NCBI RefSeq assembly: GCF_000426725.1
Contig: NZ_KE384560.1
Coordinates: forward strand, 456,960 to 520,959
Source of the DNA: Sporocytophaga myxococcoides DSM 11118
GTDB lineage: Bacteria; Bacteroidota; Bacteroidia; Cytophagales; Cytophagaceae
DNA length: 64,000 bases
Reading direction: 5' to 3'
The position numbers and the translations under genes are program-made. The notes beneath the pieces are model-generated. The model did not search any database. It saw only the letters and a list, made by a program, of their open reading frames with translations, and was not told where the DNA came from. Below are positions 47,220-55,887 of this stretch, in pieces (position 1 is the first letter of the stretch; every line of letters starts with the position of its first letter).

Positions 47220-47306
47220 AAAGCGTAAAGCTCAAAGTAAATGGTATTTCCTATAAAGACGATGTACATAAGCTTTCCGCTTTTCGCCTTGTGCTTTATG
47301 CTTAAA
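47218..47306. repeat. Dispersed AAAGC-type repeat
   Basis: It opens with AAAGCGTAAAGCTCAAAG and closes with CTTTCCGCTTTTCGCCTTGTGC followed by TTTATGCTT. The motif CTTTTCGC.TTGTGCTTT recurs at 55868 and a variant at 57190, marking a small family of intergenic repeats. Confidence 0.6.
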
Positions 47307-47362
47307 AAGAACCTAATTAAATCAAGCCCGGTTATTTGAAGAGGATATAAAGAATTGAAAAT

Positions 47363-47794
47363 ATGATTGATCAGATATTAAAACTGGCCAAAGACAATCT
47401 GGGACCGGTACTTCAGCAAAAGGAACAGTTGAATTCGCAGCAGGTAGATAAGACTATGGAAGTTGCAGGTGAGTCTTTTAAAGGTGGTTTGCAAAGTATG
47501 GCAACATCAGGAAATGGAAATCAACTATTGAACTTGTTTAACGGAAAAAGTGATCCGGAAGGAAAACAGGAATTCTCAAATTCAATCATGAAGAAATTCG
47601 TTCCTTCAATAGCTTCCAAGTTAGGTGTTGATGAATCCAAAGCTCAGTCTATAGCCAATTCTGTAGTACCGTTTTTGCTGGAAAAATTTTCTTCTGAAGG
47701 TGGACAAGCAAAAGATAGTGGAGATTTACTAAATAAGCTAGGTATAGGAGGAGTGAGCTCGATTACAGAAAAAATTGGAGGGTTCTTCAAATAA
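47363..47794 (+). CDS. DUF937/YidB-like hypothetical protein
   Basis: The 143-residue helical protein is rich in Gly, Ser, Lys and Gln. A helical core (MIDQILKLAKDNLG; VDKTMEVAGESFKGGLQSM) is followed by SKLGVDESKAQSIANSVVPFLLEKF and a Gly-rich end. This composition resembles DUF937/YidB-type proteins, which are of unknown function. It has no signal peptide. It is monocistronic and flanked by strong hairpins. Confidence 0.55.
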   Translation: MIDQILKLAKDNLGPVLQQKEQLNSQQVDKTMEVAGESFKGGLQSMATSGNGNQLLNLFNGKSDPEGKQEFSNSIMKKFVPSIASKLGVDESKAQSIANSVVPFLLEKFSSEGGQAKDSGDLLNKLGIGGVSSITEKIGGFFK

Positions 47795-47820
47795 GAAAAG
47801 ATATTCCGGATGTCTAATAA

Positions 47821-47870
47821 AAATGAATGTTGAATTTCAGGTAATAGATATTCAACATTCATTTTTTATA
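47821..47870. terminator. Bidirectional hairpin terminator
   Basis: A perfect 15-bp stem (47821-47835 with 47850-47864) followed by T's; it separates convergent genes. Confidence 0.85.
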
Positions 47871-47876
47871 CAATAA

Positions 47877-48749
47877 TCAGATATGTTTTTCAGCATGGTA
47901 AGAAGACCTTACCAATGGTCCGGATTCAACATAGTTAAATCCTTTTTGAAGGCCTACTTCTTTATATTTTTTGAATTGATCCGGATGTATAAAGTTAACT
48001 ACACCCAGGTGCATCTTGGTAGGCTGAAGATATTGTCCAAGTGTTAATACGTCAAGTCCATGAGCAAGAAGATCATCCATCGCTTCATAAACTTCTTCTT
48101 CTGTTTCACCTAATCCTAGCATTATACCGGACTTAGTTCTTTTTCCAAAATTCTTTATTCTTTGTATCTGTTCAAGGCTTCTTTCATATTTGGCTTGTGG
48201 TCTCACAAGTCTGTACAGCCTCTTTACTGTTTCCATGTTATGAGATACAACTTCCTGACCTGCGCTGATCATTCTTTCAAGCGCTTCCCAGTTGCCTTTT
48301 ACATCTGGAATAAGTGTTTCAATGGTTGTCTGAGGAGAAACTTCTTTGATTGCTTTTACTGTCTGGTACCATACCTCAGCACCGCGATCTTTTAGCTCAT
48401 CTCTGTTTACCGATGTGATCACGCAATGCTTTACAGTCATCAATTTTACTGCTTCAGCAACCCTTCTTGGTTCATCGATATCATATTCGGTGGGTCTTCC
48501 CGTTGCTACGGCACAAAAAGAACAACTTCTGGTACATACATTACCAAGGATCATAAACGTGGCCGTTCCTGCTCCCCAGCATTCACCCATATTTGGGCAA
48601 TTTCCGCTCTGACAGATTGTATGAAGTTTATGATCATCAACAAGCTGCCTTACTTTTGCATACTCTTTTCCAACAGGAAGCTTTACCCTCAACCAATCGG
48701 GTTTGCTTTTTCTCGTTGGTTCTGAGTTATTTACAACTTCTTCGGCCAT
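47877..48749 (-). CDS. lipA: Lipoyl synthase
   Basis: The 290-residue radical SAM enzyme inserts two sulfurs into octanoyl-lipoyl domains. The auxiliary cluster is [12 protein letters not shown] near residue 44 (C-x4-C-x5-C), the radical SAM cluster is CTRSCSFC near 72, and GLGETEEEV near 216 plus a C-terminal SSYHAEKHI supply further family markers. It is full length. It has no adjacent lipB, but lipoate-dependent enzymes (gcvP, E1 fusion) lie in this window. Confidence 0.97.
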   Translation of the reverse strand: MAEEVVNNSEPTRKSKPDWLRVKLPVGKEYAKVRQLVDDHKLHTICQSGNCPNMGECWGAGTATFMILGNVCTRSCSFCAVATGRPTEYDIDEPRRVAEAVKLMTVKHCVITSVNRDELKDRGAEVWYQTVKAIKEVSPQTTIETLIPDVKGNWEALERMISAGQEVVSHNMETVKRLYRLVRPQAKYERSLEQIQRIKNFGKRTKSGIMLGLGETEEEVYEAMDDLLAHGLDVLTLGQYLQPTKMHLGVVNFIHPDQFKKYKEVGLQKGFNYVESGPLVRSSYHAEKHI

Positions 48750-48860
48750 TCTATTACTATTTGAAATTTACGAAAAATAAGAAAGATTTTTGCCAAATCC
48801 TAAGCACAGACCTGCTTCTCCCTAACAATGCAGAGAATCAATTAATTTGGTAAAAAGTAA

Positions 48861-49595
48861 TTATTTTCTTCTTCCGTAAAATATTGTCACGTATAAAGAC
48901 GTGAATACAGATTTATTTTGATAGGAATGATTGATGTCGTCAAGTATGATCATTTTCTGGGGATAAGCCTCTATCAACGTTCCTATTTCTATGCCTGATA
49001 CATTGCTGATAAAACTTCCGAATTCAAAGCTGATACCTGCTTTTACATTCAATCCGGGAATTATTTTCATTTGATCAAAACCTGAGAAAATCCCCCCGGT
49101 ACCCAGAATTTTATTAGTATTGGTATGCTTTTCAGGGTCATATGGCTCTATTGCAGTGTAGGAATCATAATCATATTCAATTGTATAAGGCTTTAGGATT
49201 CCAAGTGTGAGACCTCCTGAGAACACTGCATCGACTTGCACACCTTCTTCAGGAGCTTTATGGAATAAAATTATAGTTCGGCCATATTGTAATCTCACAG
49301 GAAAAAGATAGTTTTTCTTTTGCTGCACGTAAGGACTACCATTTGAGCTTGCATATTTGGCCTCTTTGGGATGTTTTACATTTACAATTTCAAGTCCGAA
49401 TGTTTCGTATATGTTGTTCTTTTTTAACCTTGAAAATCTTCCATTTAATCCACCTATAAATCCGGCATTGGTATTAAAATTCAAGCCAATAAGAAATTCC
49501 CTTTTATAGGGTGGTTCCAGCACCTGAGCCTTAGTTTCTGATATACAAATAGAAACAAGCATTAGGATATAAAAAACTACCTTTATAAATTTCAT
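48861..49595 (-). CDS. Outer-membrane-like secreted hypothetical protein
   Basis: The 244-residue protein has a signal peptide (about 1-23) and alternating strands with aromatic girdles (GLNFNTNAGFIGGLNGRFSRL is only a location here; further strands carry FPVRLQYGRTII and GSFISNVSGIEIG). It ends in SLYVTIFYGRRK. This layout suits a small outer-membrane beta-barrel of a Bacteroidota type. The function is unknown. It is divergent from the OsmC gene. Confidence 0.6.
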   Translation of the reverse strand: MKFIKVVFYILMLVSICISETKAQVLEPPYKREFLIGLNFNTNAGFIGGLNGRFSRLKKNNIYETFGLEIVNVKHPKEAKYASSNGSPYVQQKKNYLFPVRLQYGRTIILFHKAPEEGVQVDAVFSGGLTLGILKPYTIEYDYDSYTAIEPYDPEKHTNTNKILGTGGIFSGFDQMKIIPGLNVKAGISFEFGSFISNVSGIEIGTLIEAYPQKMIILDDINHSYQNKSVFTSLYVTIFYGRRK

Positions 49596-49647
49596 TTTAA
49601 TTAATTTTCTATTTTTAAACTTAACTTAAAAATCAAGTTTTGGTCTG

Positions 49648-50055
49648 ATGTTTTCAATAAAAAATAAATATCTGGGAGATTTGAGAACCGAAGCGGTTCA
49701 TCTGAAGTCTGGTAATACGATTATTACTGATGCTCCTCTTGACAATAACGGAAAAGGGGAAGCTTTTTCACCCACAGATTTGGTTTCTGCTGCGCTTTGC
49801 AGTTGCATGATGACAATCATGGGAATTACTGCAAGAAAGGAAAACCTTCTTATTGATGGAGTGCAAGCGGAGGTAACCAAGGTTATGACTGCCAATCCTA
49901 GAAAGATTTCCGAAATTCATGTAAACTTTACTTTCCCTGCTGGATTAAGCCTGAGCGATGAATTCAAAGGAAAACTTGAATACGCCGCTCATACCTGTCC
50001 GGTTGCATTAAGCTTAGATCCTGCAATTAAGCAGATAGTTACTTTCAATTACTAA
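49648..50055 (+). CDS. OsmC-family protein
   Basis: The 135-residue protein has the OsmC layout: an opening strand hairpin, then FSPTDLVSAALCSCMMTIMG with the redox Cys near residue 50, and AAHTCPVALSLDP with the second Cys near 115. These proteins reduce organic hydroperoxides, or in YhfA-type members have an unclear role. It is full length. Its stop codon overlaps the convergent ytxJ stop by four bases. Confidence 0.9.
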   Translation: MFSIKNKYLGDLRTEAVHLKSGNTIITDAPLDNNGKGEAFSPTDLVSAALCSCMMTIMGITARKENLLIDGVQAEVTKVMTANPRKISEIHVNFTFPAGLSLSDEFKGKLEYAAHTCPVALSLDPAIKQIVTFNY

Positions 50056-50393
50056 GCGGAAAGCTGTTTTTTAATTTCCTCGTAATTTATTCCCATATGT
50101 GAGGCATGGTACACGCAGTTGCCATTTTTAATAATCAGCAATTGTGGTGATTCATGCCTTACTTTGAACACATCCTCAATTTTATTAGAAATATTTCTGA
50201 AAGATATCAGGTCAAGATAAAATGGTTTAATTCCTTTTACTTCCTCTGATTTCCAGGATCTTTCCAGTCGGTTCAAAGCCGTTGAGCTTATTGAACATCT
50301 GGTACTATGCTTGAAAATAACCACAGGCTCTCCTGAGGATAAATCCTTAATATGGTTTAGTTGCTGCTCTTCTTTTAATTCCTGCCATTCCAT
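50052..50393 (-). CDS. ytxJ: Bacilliredoxin-like YtxJ (monothiol)
   Basis: About 113 residues from the ATG giving MEWQELK; the TTG start at 50405 would overlap the upstream stop. The thioredoxin-like domain has FKHSTRCSISSTALNRL with the single active Cys, and HESPQLLIIKNG with a cis-Pro region. YtxJ belongs to bacillithiol systems and reduces mixed disulfides between proteins and bacillithiol. It starts two bases after the YxGD-repeat gene, so it is the last gene of that operon. Confidence 0.85.
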   Translation of the reverse strand: MEWQELKEEQQLNHIKDLSSGEPVVIFKHSTRCSISSTALNRLERSWKSEEVKGIKPFYLDLISFRNISNKIEDVFKVRHESPQLLIIKNGNCVYHASHMGINYEEIKKQLSA

Positions 50394-50395
50394 AA

Positions 50396-51634
50396 TTAAT
50401 ACCAAATTTCGCCTTCTTTTTTATCGTGTCTAGGTTTTCTATCCTTCTTCTTCATGTAATTCGCATCCTCGACACCGCTGTTTCTTCCATATTTTTTCAA
50501 CATGCGTTTTCTATATCTTTCTTTGGCCTGGTATGAATTTTTAACCTTGCCACCTCTATACACAGAGCTTGGATGCATTCCTTTTCTCTTTCCTCTTACA
50601 ACAATGTCTCCCTGGTAGTTAGCAATATCCTTTTGCTTCTTCCTTATTTTTCTCGCCTTCTGGTTTAAAGATCTAACTAAGATATCGCCTTTATAGTTTG
50701 ACATCTGTCTGCTCTTCTCTACACGCATGGCTGTGCGTTTTTCAAGAAAATTGTTTGCAAGGTCTCCTTTATAATTAGCAATCTGTTTACCTTGTTTTCT
50801 GTCAATTTCTCTCACTTCCACTAAAGCATCAGAGTTCCTTGGGCCTTGCATTCTGGATTCTCCAGGAACTATATCGCCTTGGTATTTGGACATTTGCTTG
50901 CTAAGCTTGCGCTCCTTTTTATGATTAACTACTACATAGTTATCATGAATAGGAGGTTTCATCCTGGATTGAGGTTGTGCTAAATCTCCTTGGTATTTAG
51001 CCATTTGCTTATTCAGCTTTCGGTCTTTTTTGTCATTAACCAGTACCGTTGTACCTGCAGTATTTCTGGGAGCTTGTTGTCTGGATTCCATTGGCCTTAC
51101 ATCTCCGCCGGACCCTTTATTGATATTTTGTGAAGTTCTTTTCCCTCCATCCCTTGCCTTTACAGTTCCATCACCGTTCCTGGGTGCCTGCTGTCTGGAT
51201 TCTGAGGGTTTTACATCTCCTCCCGAACCTTTATTGATATTTTGAGAAGTTCTCTTTCCTCCGTCTCTTGCTTTTACGGTACCATCTCCACTTTTAGGTG
51301 CCTTCTGTCTGGATTCTGAAGGTTTGGTGTCTCCTCCGGAACTTTTGTTAATATTCTGTGAAGTTTTTTTGCCTCCGTCTCTTGCCTTTACTGTTCCGTT
51401 ACCATTTCTCGGACCTTGTTCCCTGGATTCGGTTGACTTTGATTTCGTAGATTTTTTCAGTGATTGTTTATCACCCTTTCCTGTTCTTTGTTTTACTTTA
51501 ACAGTTGGTCCTCCATCTGAGCTCTGAGAACGAGCTATTTGGGGCGTGCTGTATGCCAATAACAAAGAAAACAGGCATGCCAGAAGGTACCTGTTAGAAT
51601 ATTTTTGGATTTTATTTGAGCGGAGTAAGTTCAA
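50396..51634 (-). CDS. Secreted repeat protein with TVKARDGGK and YxGD motifs
   Basis: The 412-residue very basic protein has a signal peptide (about 1-37). Residues 69-182 are three perfectly spaced 38-residue units (ESR...NGDGTVKARDGGK.TSQNINK.SGGD), with a partial fourth. A second part has five copies of a Y-Q/K-GD motif (MAKYQGDL, MSKYQGDI, IANYKGDL and others) alternating with basic helices. The only start before the signal is a TTG at 51634. The structure suggests an extended surface or peptidoglycan-binding protein. The closest match I can think of is gliding-linked repeat proteins of Bacteroidota, but that is a guess. Confidence 0.65.
   Translation of the reverse strand: MNLLRSNKIQKYSNRYLLACLFSLLLAYSTPQIARSQSSDGGPTVKVKQRTGKGDKQSLKKSTKSKSTESREQGPRNGNGTVKARDGGKKTSQNINKSSGGDTKPSESRQKAPKSGDGTVKARDGGKRTSQNINKGSGGDVKPSESRQQAPRNGDGTVKARDGGKRTSQNINKGSGGDVRPMESRQQAPRNTAGTTVLVNDKKDRKLNKQMAKYQGDLAQPQSRMKPPIHDNYVVVNHKKERKLSKQMSKYQGDIVPGESRMQGPRNSDALVEVREIDRKQGKQIANYKGDLANNFLEKRTAMRVEKSRQMSNYKGDILVRSLNQKARKIRKKQKDIANYQGDIVVRGKRKGMHPSSVYRGGKVKNSYQAKERYRKRMLKKYGRNSGVEDANYMKKKDRKPRHDKKEGEIWY
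51089..51430 (-). repeat. Three tandem 114-bp coding repeats
   Basis: Three 38-residue units of the YxGD-repeat protein, plus the start of a fourth, are nearly identical in DNA and protein. Confidence 0.85.
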
Positions 51635-51645
51635 GGCAGGAAGAT

Positions 51646-51906
51646 TTAAATATGCGTTTTCCTCGGAGCGTTAAGTCTCTTATGTTTTTTCTTATTTACA
51701 AGACCAGTGGTTTTGTCGATTCTGCCCCTTTTCTTTTTGGCAAGCTTAGGATCTTTCACTTCTCCGCTTTCATCAAACATGCTGAAGTCAGCCTCGTTGT
51801 TTTTGCCCAAACCAGGGCATGGATAGTCTTTTTTTCTACATCCTGTTCCAAGGATTAATCCGACAAAAAGAACTATTAACGAGAAATAATGTAATTTTTT
51901 CACCAT
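51646..51906 (-). CDS. Small basic lipoprotein
   Basis: The 86-residue protein has a lipoprotein signal with lipobox LGTGC (Cys23). A second Cys follows in DYPCPGLGK. The C-terminal half is Lys/Arg-rich (KLAKKKRGRIDK, NKKKHKRLNAPRK). It lies just upstream of the basic repeat protein (11 bases from its TTG start), and both are basic and secreted, so they may act together at the cell surface. Confidence 0.7.
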   Translation of the reverse strand: MVKKLHYFSLIVLFVGLILGTGCRKKDYPCPGLGKNNEADFSMFDESGEVKDPKLAKKKRGRIDKTTGLVNKKKHKRLNAPRKTHI

Positions 51907-51976
51907 TTAATTATAGGATAAAATAAAGAAATCTAAAGTAAGAATCAAATCTTTCAAAAGCAACCCTTTAGCGCTT

Positions 51977-53956
51977 TTAGTAAAGAAGTAGCTCTTCTAT
52001 CTTCTCTTTCATACGTTTTTTAGGCAGAAAGTTTTCTTCCAAAGCCGGAGAAAATGGAACAGGTGTATCCAGACTACCGACCCTTACCACCGGAGCATCC
52101 AGGTATTGGAAACATTTTTCCCCAATATAAGCTGCAATTTCTGAAGCTATACTTCCTGTAAGCGTATCTTCTGTAATAATAATTGCCCTTCCGGTTTTCT
52201 TAACGCTGTTTTCTACCATTTCCTTGTCCCAGGGCAATAAAGTTCTTAAATCAATAAGGTCTGCAGTGTAATTTCCAAGATTTGCAACAATTTCTTTAGC
52301 CCAGATTACCGGAAGGCCATACGTAATTATAGATATATCATTACCCTCAGTTACCATTCGGGCTTTACCAATAGGCTCTGTATAATAGCTTTCCGGAATC
52401 TCTTCTGAAACAGAACGATAAAGGAATTTGTGCTCAAAGAAAAGAACGGGATTCGGATCTTCAATTGATGCGTTAAGAAGACCTTTTGCATCATAAGGTG
52501 AAGAAGGAAAAACTACTTTGAGTCCGGGTGTATGAACAAACCAGGCTTCATTGGACTGTGAATGAAATGGTCCCGCCGCCGTACCTGCTCCAGTTGGCAT
52601 TCTCACCACCACATCAGCATTTTGTCCCCAGCGGTAATGAATTTTTGCAAAATTATTAACTATCTGATTAAAACCACTTGTCACAAAGTCGGCAAATTGC
52701 ATTTCTATAATTGCTTTGTAATTATTAATTGATAATCCCAATCCTGCACCAAGAATTGCTGATTCGCAAAGGGGGGTATTGATGATTCTTTTTTTGCCGA
52801 ATTTTCCAACAAGCCCTTCGGTAACTTTAAATACTCCTCCATATTCTGCTACATCTTGTCCCATGAGCACCAGTTTTGGGTACTTTTCCATGCTTTCCCT
52901 GATGCTGTCGGAAATTGCATCTACATATCGTCTTTTAACCTTTTTTTCATTTGATGGCTTAATCACAACCTGGTTAAAGGGAGCATAAACGTCACCTAAT
53001 TCCACAGAAGTGTCTGCACTTACAGAAGGGGCTTTGGCTACCTGAGACCAGGCGTCGTCAATCTCTTTTTTAATTTCTTTTCTTATTTCCTGTAAATCAG
53101 AATAGGTGAGAACATTCTGTTCTAGCAGGTATTTTTCATAATTCTCCACAGGGTCCTTTTGTGACCATTTTTCAAAAAGTTCTTGAGGTACATACTTCGT
53201 TCCGGAAGCTTCCTCATGTCCTCGCATTCTAAAAGTAAGAGCTTCGATAAGGATCGGACGAGGTTTATTGCGGATGCTTGACGTTGCCTTTTTTACAGCA
53301 TCATAAACTTCAAGAATGTTATTACCATCAATTTGCAAAGCATCGATGCCGTAAGCAGGACCTTTATCAGTAAAGCTTTTGAATCGGAATTGCTCGTTAT
53401 TTGGAGTAGATAAACCATAGCCATTGTTTTCTATCATGAAAATAACAGGCAGATTCCAAACTGCAGCCACATTTAGAGCTTCATGAAAGTCTCCCTCGCT
53501 GGTTCCTCCGTCTCCGCTAAATACAAGGGTAGCTTTATTTTTATTTTCAAGCAAATCTGCCAATGCAATACCATCTGCCACAGCGAGCTGAGGGCCAAGG
53601 TGGGAAATCATCCCAACAATGTGATGCTCTTTTGTGCCAAAGTGAAATGAGCGGTCCCTGCCTTTTGTAAAACCTGAAAGCTTTCCCTGGAATTGAGAAA
53701 ATAGTCTGAACAAGGGTACTTCCCTTGAGGTGAAAATTCCAAGGTTTCGGTGTAGGGGAAGAATATATTCATCCTTTTCCATGGCCATTGCAGAGCCAAC
53801 AGCTATCGCTTCCTGTCCAATTCCGGAAAACCATTTGCTTATTTCGTTCTGTCTAAGCAGAATAAGCATTTTTTCTTCTATAAGTCTAGGTTTCAAAAGC
53901 CCTGAATAAAGGCTTTTCAGTATATCGTCGGAATATAATTTCCTGTTGAAATTCAT
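51977..53956 (-). CDS. 2-oxoacid dehydrogenase E1 component, alpha-beta fusion
   Basis: The 659-residue protein joins an E1 alpha domain (about 1-320) to an E1 beta domain (about 335-659). Alpha has SGDGGTSEGDFHEALN and ENNGYGLSTP near residues 148-190 (TPP motif). Beta has GQDVAEYGGVFKVTEGL and IMVEMQFADF-like segments. Such thiamine enzymes decarboxylate pyruvate or branched-chain 2-oxoacids; the fused form is usual in Bacteroidota and often labelled branched-chain. E2 and E3 genes are not nearby. It needs lipoyl-E2, linking it to lipA. Confidence 0.93.
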   Translation of the reverse strand: MNFNRKLYSDDILKSLYSGLLKPRLIEEKMLILLRQNEISKWFSGIGQEAIAVGSAMAMEKDEYILPLHRNLGIFTSREVPLFRLFSQFQGKLSGFTKGRDRSFHFGTKEHHIVGMISHLGPQLAVADGIALADLLENKNKATLVFSGDGGTSEGDFHEALNVAAVWNLPVIFMIENNGYGLSTPNNEQFRFKSFTDKGPAYGIDALQIDGNNILEVYDAVKKATSSIRNKPRPILIEALTFRMRGHEEASGTKYVPQELFEKWSQKDPVENYEKYLLEQNVLTYSDLQEIRKEIKKEIDDAWSQVAKAPSVSADTSVELGDVYAPFNQVVIKPSNEKKVKRRYVDAISDSIRESMEKYPKLVLMGQDVAEYGGVFKVTEGLVGKFGKKRIINTPLCESAILGAGLGLSINNYKAIIEMQFADFVTSGFNQIVNNFAKIHYRWGQNADVVVRMPTGAGTAAGPFHSQSNEAWFVHTPGLKVVFPSSPYDAKGLLNASIEDPNPVLFFEHKFLYRSVSEEIPESYYTEPIGKARMVTEGNDISIITYGLPVIWAKEIVANLGNYTADLIDLRTLLPWDKEMVENSVKKTGRAIIITEDTLTGSIASEIAAYIGEKCFQYLDAPVVRVGSLDTPVPFSPALEENFLPKKRMKEKIEELLLY

Positions 53957-54093
53957 ATTTTTAAAAAGTAGATTAGCAAAAATAAAGTATTCGTAATTTT
54001 CCTGTTATTAAATGGGAAGGTTTTTTTATTTTTCGCCACAAATATGATCATTAATGATTAAAGAGGGTTATTGTTTAAAATCAGGAGTGTGAG

Positions 54094-55347
54094 ATGATAG
54101 AATATAAGAGTTTTGTGTTGGAAAATGGATTGAAGGTTTTTGTGCATGAAGATCCATCCAGCCCCCAAGCGGTAATTAATATTTTGTATAATGTAGGCTC
54201 CAGGGATGAGTCGGAAGAAAAAACTGGATTTGCACATTTGTTCGAACACTTGATGTTCGGAGGGTCAGTAAATATTCCTTCCTATGATGGACCATTGGAA
54301 AGGGCGGGGGGAGAAAATAATGCTTTTACCTCAACAGATATTACAAATTATTATATCACAATCCCATCTGTAAATATTGAAACAGCTTTCTGGCTGGAGT
54401 CCGACAGGATGCTTTCTCTTTCTTTTGAACAAAAGACACTGGATGTTCAGAAAAGTGTGGTGATTGAGGAATTTAAGCAAAGATACTTAAACCAGCCTTA
54501 TGGAGATGTTTGGCTGAAGTTAAGACCACTTGTCTACAAGGAACATCCTTATAAATGGGCTACTATTGGGAAAGAAATCAGTCATATCGAAAGTGCGGAG
54601 ATGCAGGATGTGAAAGATTTTTTTTATAAGTTTTACATTCCTAATAATGCCATTCTTGTTATTGCTGGTGATATTACTTTTGATCACGCAAAAACATTAA
54701 CTGAAAAATGGTTCGGACCTATACCTGCAGGAAAGCCTTATTTGAGAAATTTGCCGGCTGAGCCTATTCAAAAAAAAGAAAGAAGGGAGGAAGTTATTGC
54801 TGATGTGCCTCTGGATGCTCTTTATAAAGTATATCACATGCCGGGGAGAAAAGATCCCGAATATTATTCTTATGATCTTCTCAGTGATATTCTTGGTAGA
54901 GGAAAGTCTTCAAGGCTTTACGATAAACTTGTGAAAGGAAAAGAAATATTTAGCTCTATATCTGCTCATGTATCGGGAACAGCAGATCCGGGGTTAATTA
55001 TTATTGAGGGAAAGCTTAACGGCAATTATACATTGGAAGCTGCAGAAGCTGAAGTACAGAAAATAATAGATGAGCTGGTGGCTGGCAATATTACAGATGA
55101 TGAGGTAACAAAGGTGAAAAATCAGTCGGAAGCATCAGTGTTATTTGGAGAAGTTGAATTGCTAAATCGTTCAATGAATCTTGCGTTTGCTGCATTTTTA
55201 GGAGACCCGGAAATAGTAAACAAAGAATCTGAAATGATTCAGAATGTTACAAAAGAGTCAATTATAGCAGCTGCTAAAAGAACATTCAAACCTGAAAATA
55301 GCAGCACTCTTTATTACAGAGCAAAATCAAAAGTAAATGAAAATTAA
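54094..55347 (+). CDS. M16-family zinc peptidase
   Basis: The 417-residue peptidase has the inverted zinc motif HLFEHLMFGG near residue 47 (HxxEH), a downstream Glu in VVIEEFKQRY near 124, and a GRGKSSRLYDKL segment near 268. It matches single-chain M16 peptidases (PqqL/processing peptidase type) of about 420 residues. No signal peptide is seen. A good Shine-Dalgarno (AGGAG at 54083) precedes the ATG. It overlaps ispF by 11 bases. Confidence 0.93.
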   Translation: MIEYKSFVLENGLKVFVHEDPSSPQAVINILYNVGSRDESEEKTGFAHLFEHLMFGGSVNIPSYDGPLERAGGENNAFTSTDITNYYITIPSVNIETAFWLESDRMLSLSFEQKTLDVQKSVVIEEFKQRYLNQPYGDVWLKLRPLVYKEHPYKWATIGKEISHIESAEMQDVKDFFYKFYIPNNAILVIAGDITFDHAKTLTEKWFGPIPAGKPYLRNLPAEPIQKKERREEVIADVPLDALYKVYHMPGRKDPEYYSYDLLSDILGRGKSSRLYDKLVKGKEIFSSISAHVSGTADPGLIIIEGKLNGNYTLEAAEAEVQKIIDELVAGNITDDEVTKVKNQSEASVLFGEVELLNRSMNLAFAAFLGDPEIVNKESEMIQNVTKESIIAAAKRTFKPENSSTLYYRAKSKVNEN

Positions 55348-55816
55348 AGTTGGGTTTGGGTATGATGTACACCAACTTACCGAAGGACGCGACCTTTGGC
55401 TAGGTGGTGTAAAGATAGATGCGAAGTTAGGTTTGCTTGGTCACAGTGACGCAGATGTGTTGATTCATGCAATTTGCGATGCTATCCTTGGCGCAGCCAA
55501 TATGAGAGATATTGGTTTTCATTTCCCCAATACCGATCCTCGATGGAAGGGGGCAGATAGTAAAATTCTTCTAAAGGAAGTGTGCAGACTGATAAGAGAA
55601 AAAGGTTGGGAAATAAGCAATATAGACGCTAGTCTTGCAATGGAAAAGCCTAAGATTAATCCTCATATTCCTAAAATGCAGGAAATCCTGTCAGAAACAA
55701 TGAATATCCCGGAAGAGGATATTTCAATCAAAGCAACTACGAATGAAAAGCTTGGCTATATTGGCAGAGAAGAAGGAGCTAATGCTTTTGCAGTAGCCCT
55801 TATTTTTAAAAGCTGA
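55337..55816 (+). CDS. ispF: 2-C-methyl-D-erythritol 2,4-cyclodiphosphate synthase
   Basis: The 159-residue enzyme of the MEP isoprenoid pathway has GYDVHQL with the Asp and His zinc ligands near residue 8 and LLGHSDADVLIHAICDAILGA near 33-53. NIDASLAMEKPKINP and an ending TTNEKLGYIGREEGANAFAVAL (location only) confirm the family. It forms homotrimers in the cytosol. It overlaps the M16 gene by 11 bases and its stop lies inside an inverted repeat. Confidence 0.97.
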   Translation: MKIKVGFGYDVHQLTEGRDLWLGGVKIDAKLGLLGHSDADVLIHAICDAILGAANMRDIGFHFPNTDPRWKGADSKILLKEVCRLIREKGWEISNIDASLAMEKPKINPHIPKMQEILSETMNIPEEDISIKATTNEKLGYIGREEGANAFAVALIFKS

Positions 55817-55887
55817 AAGCGAAAAGCATAAGGCACAAAGCGAAAAACTGAACTTTAACGTTCAGCTTTTCGCTTTGTGCTTTCAGC
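55811..55887. repeat. Intergenic inverted repeat (AAAGC family) acting as terminator
   Basis: The left arm 55811-55852 pairs with the right arm 55860-55887 (GTTCAGCTTTTCGCTTTGTGC followed by TTTCAGC) apart from an inner 13-base bulge. It fills the whole gap between convergent ispF and the subtilase and also holds the ispF stop codon. Confidence 0.75.
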
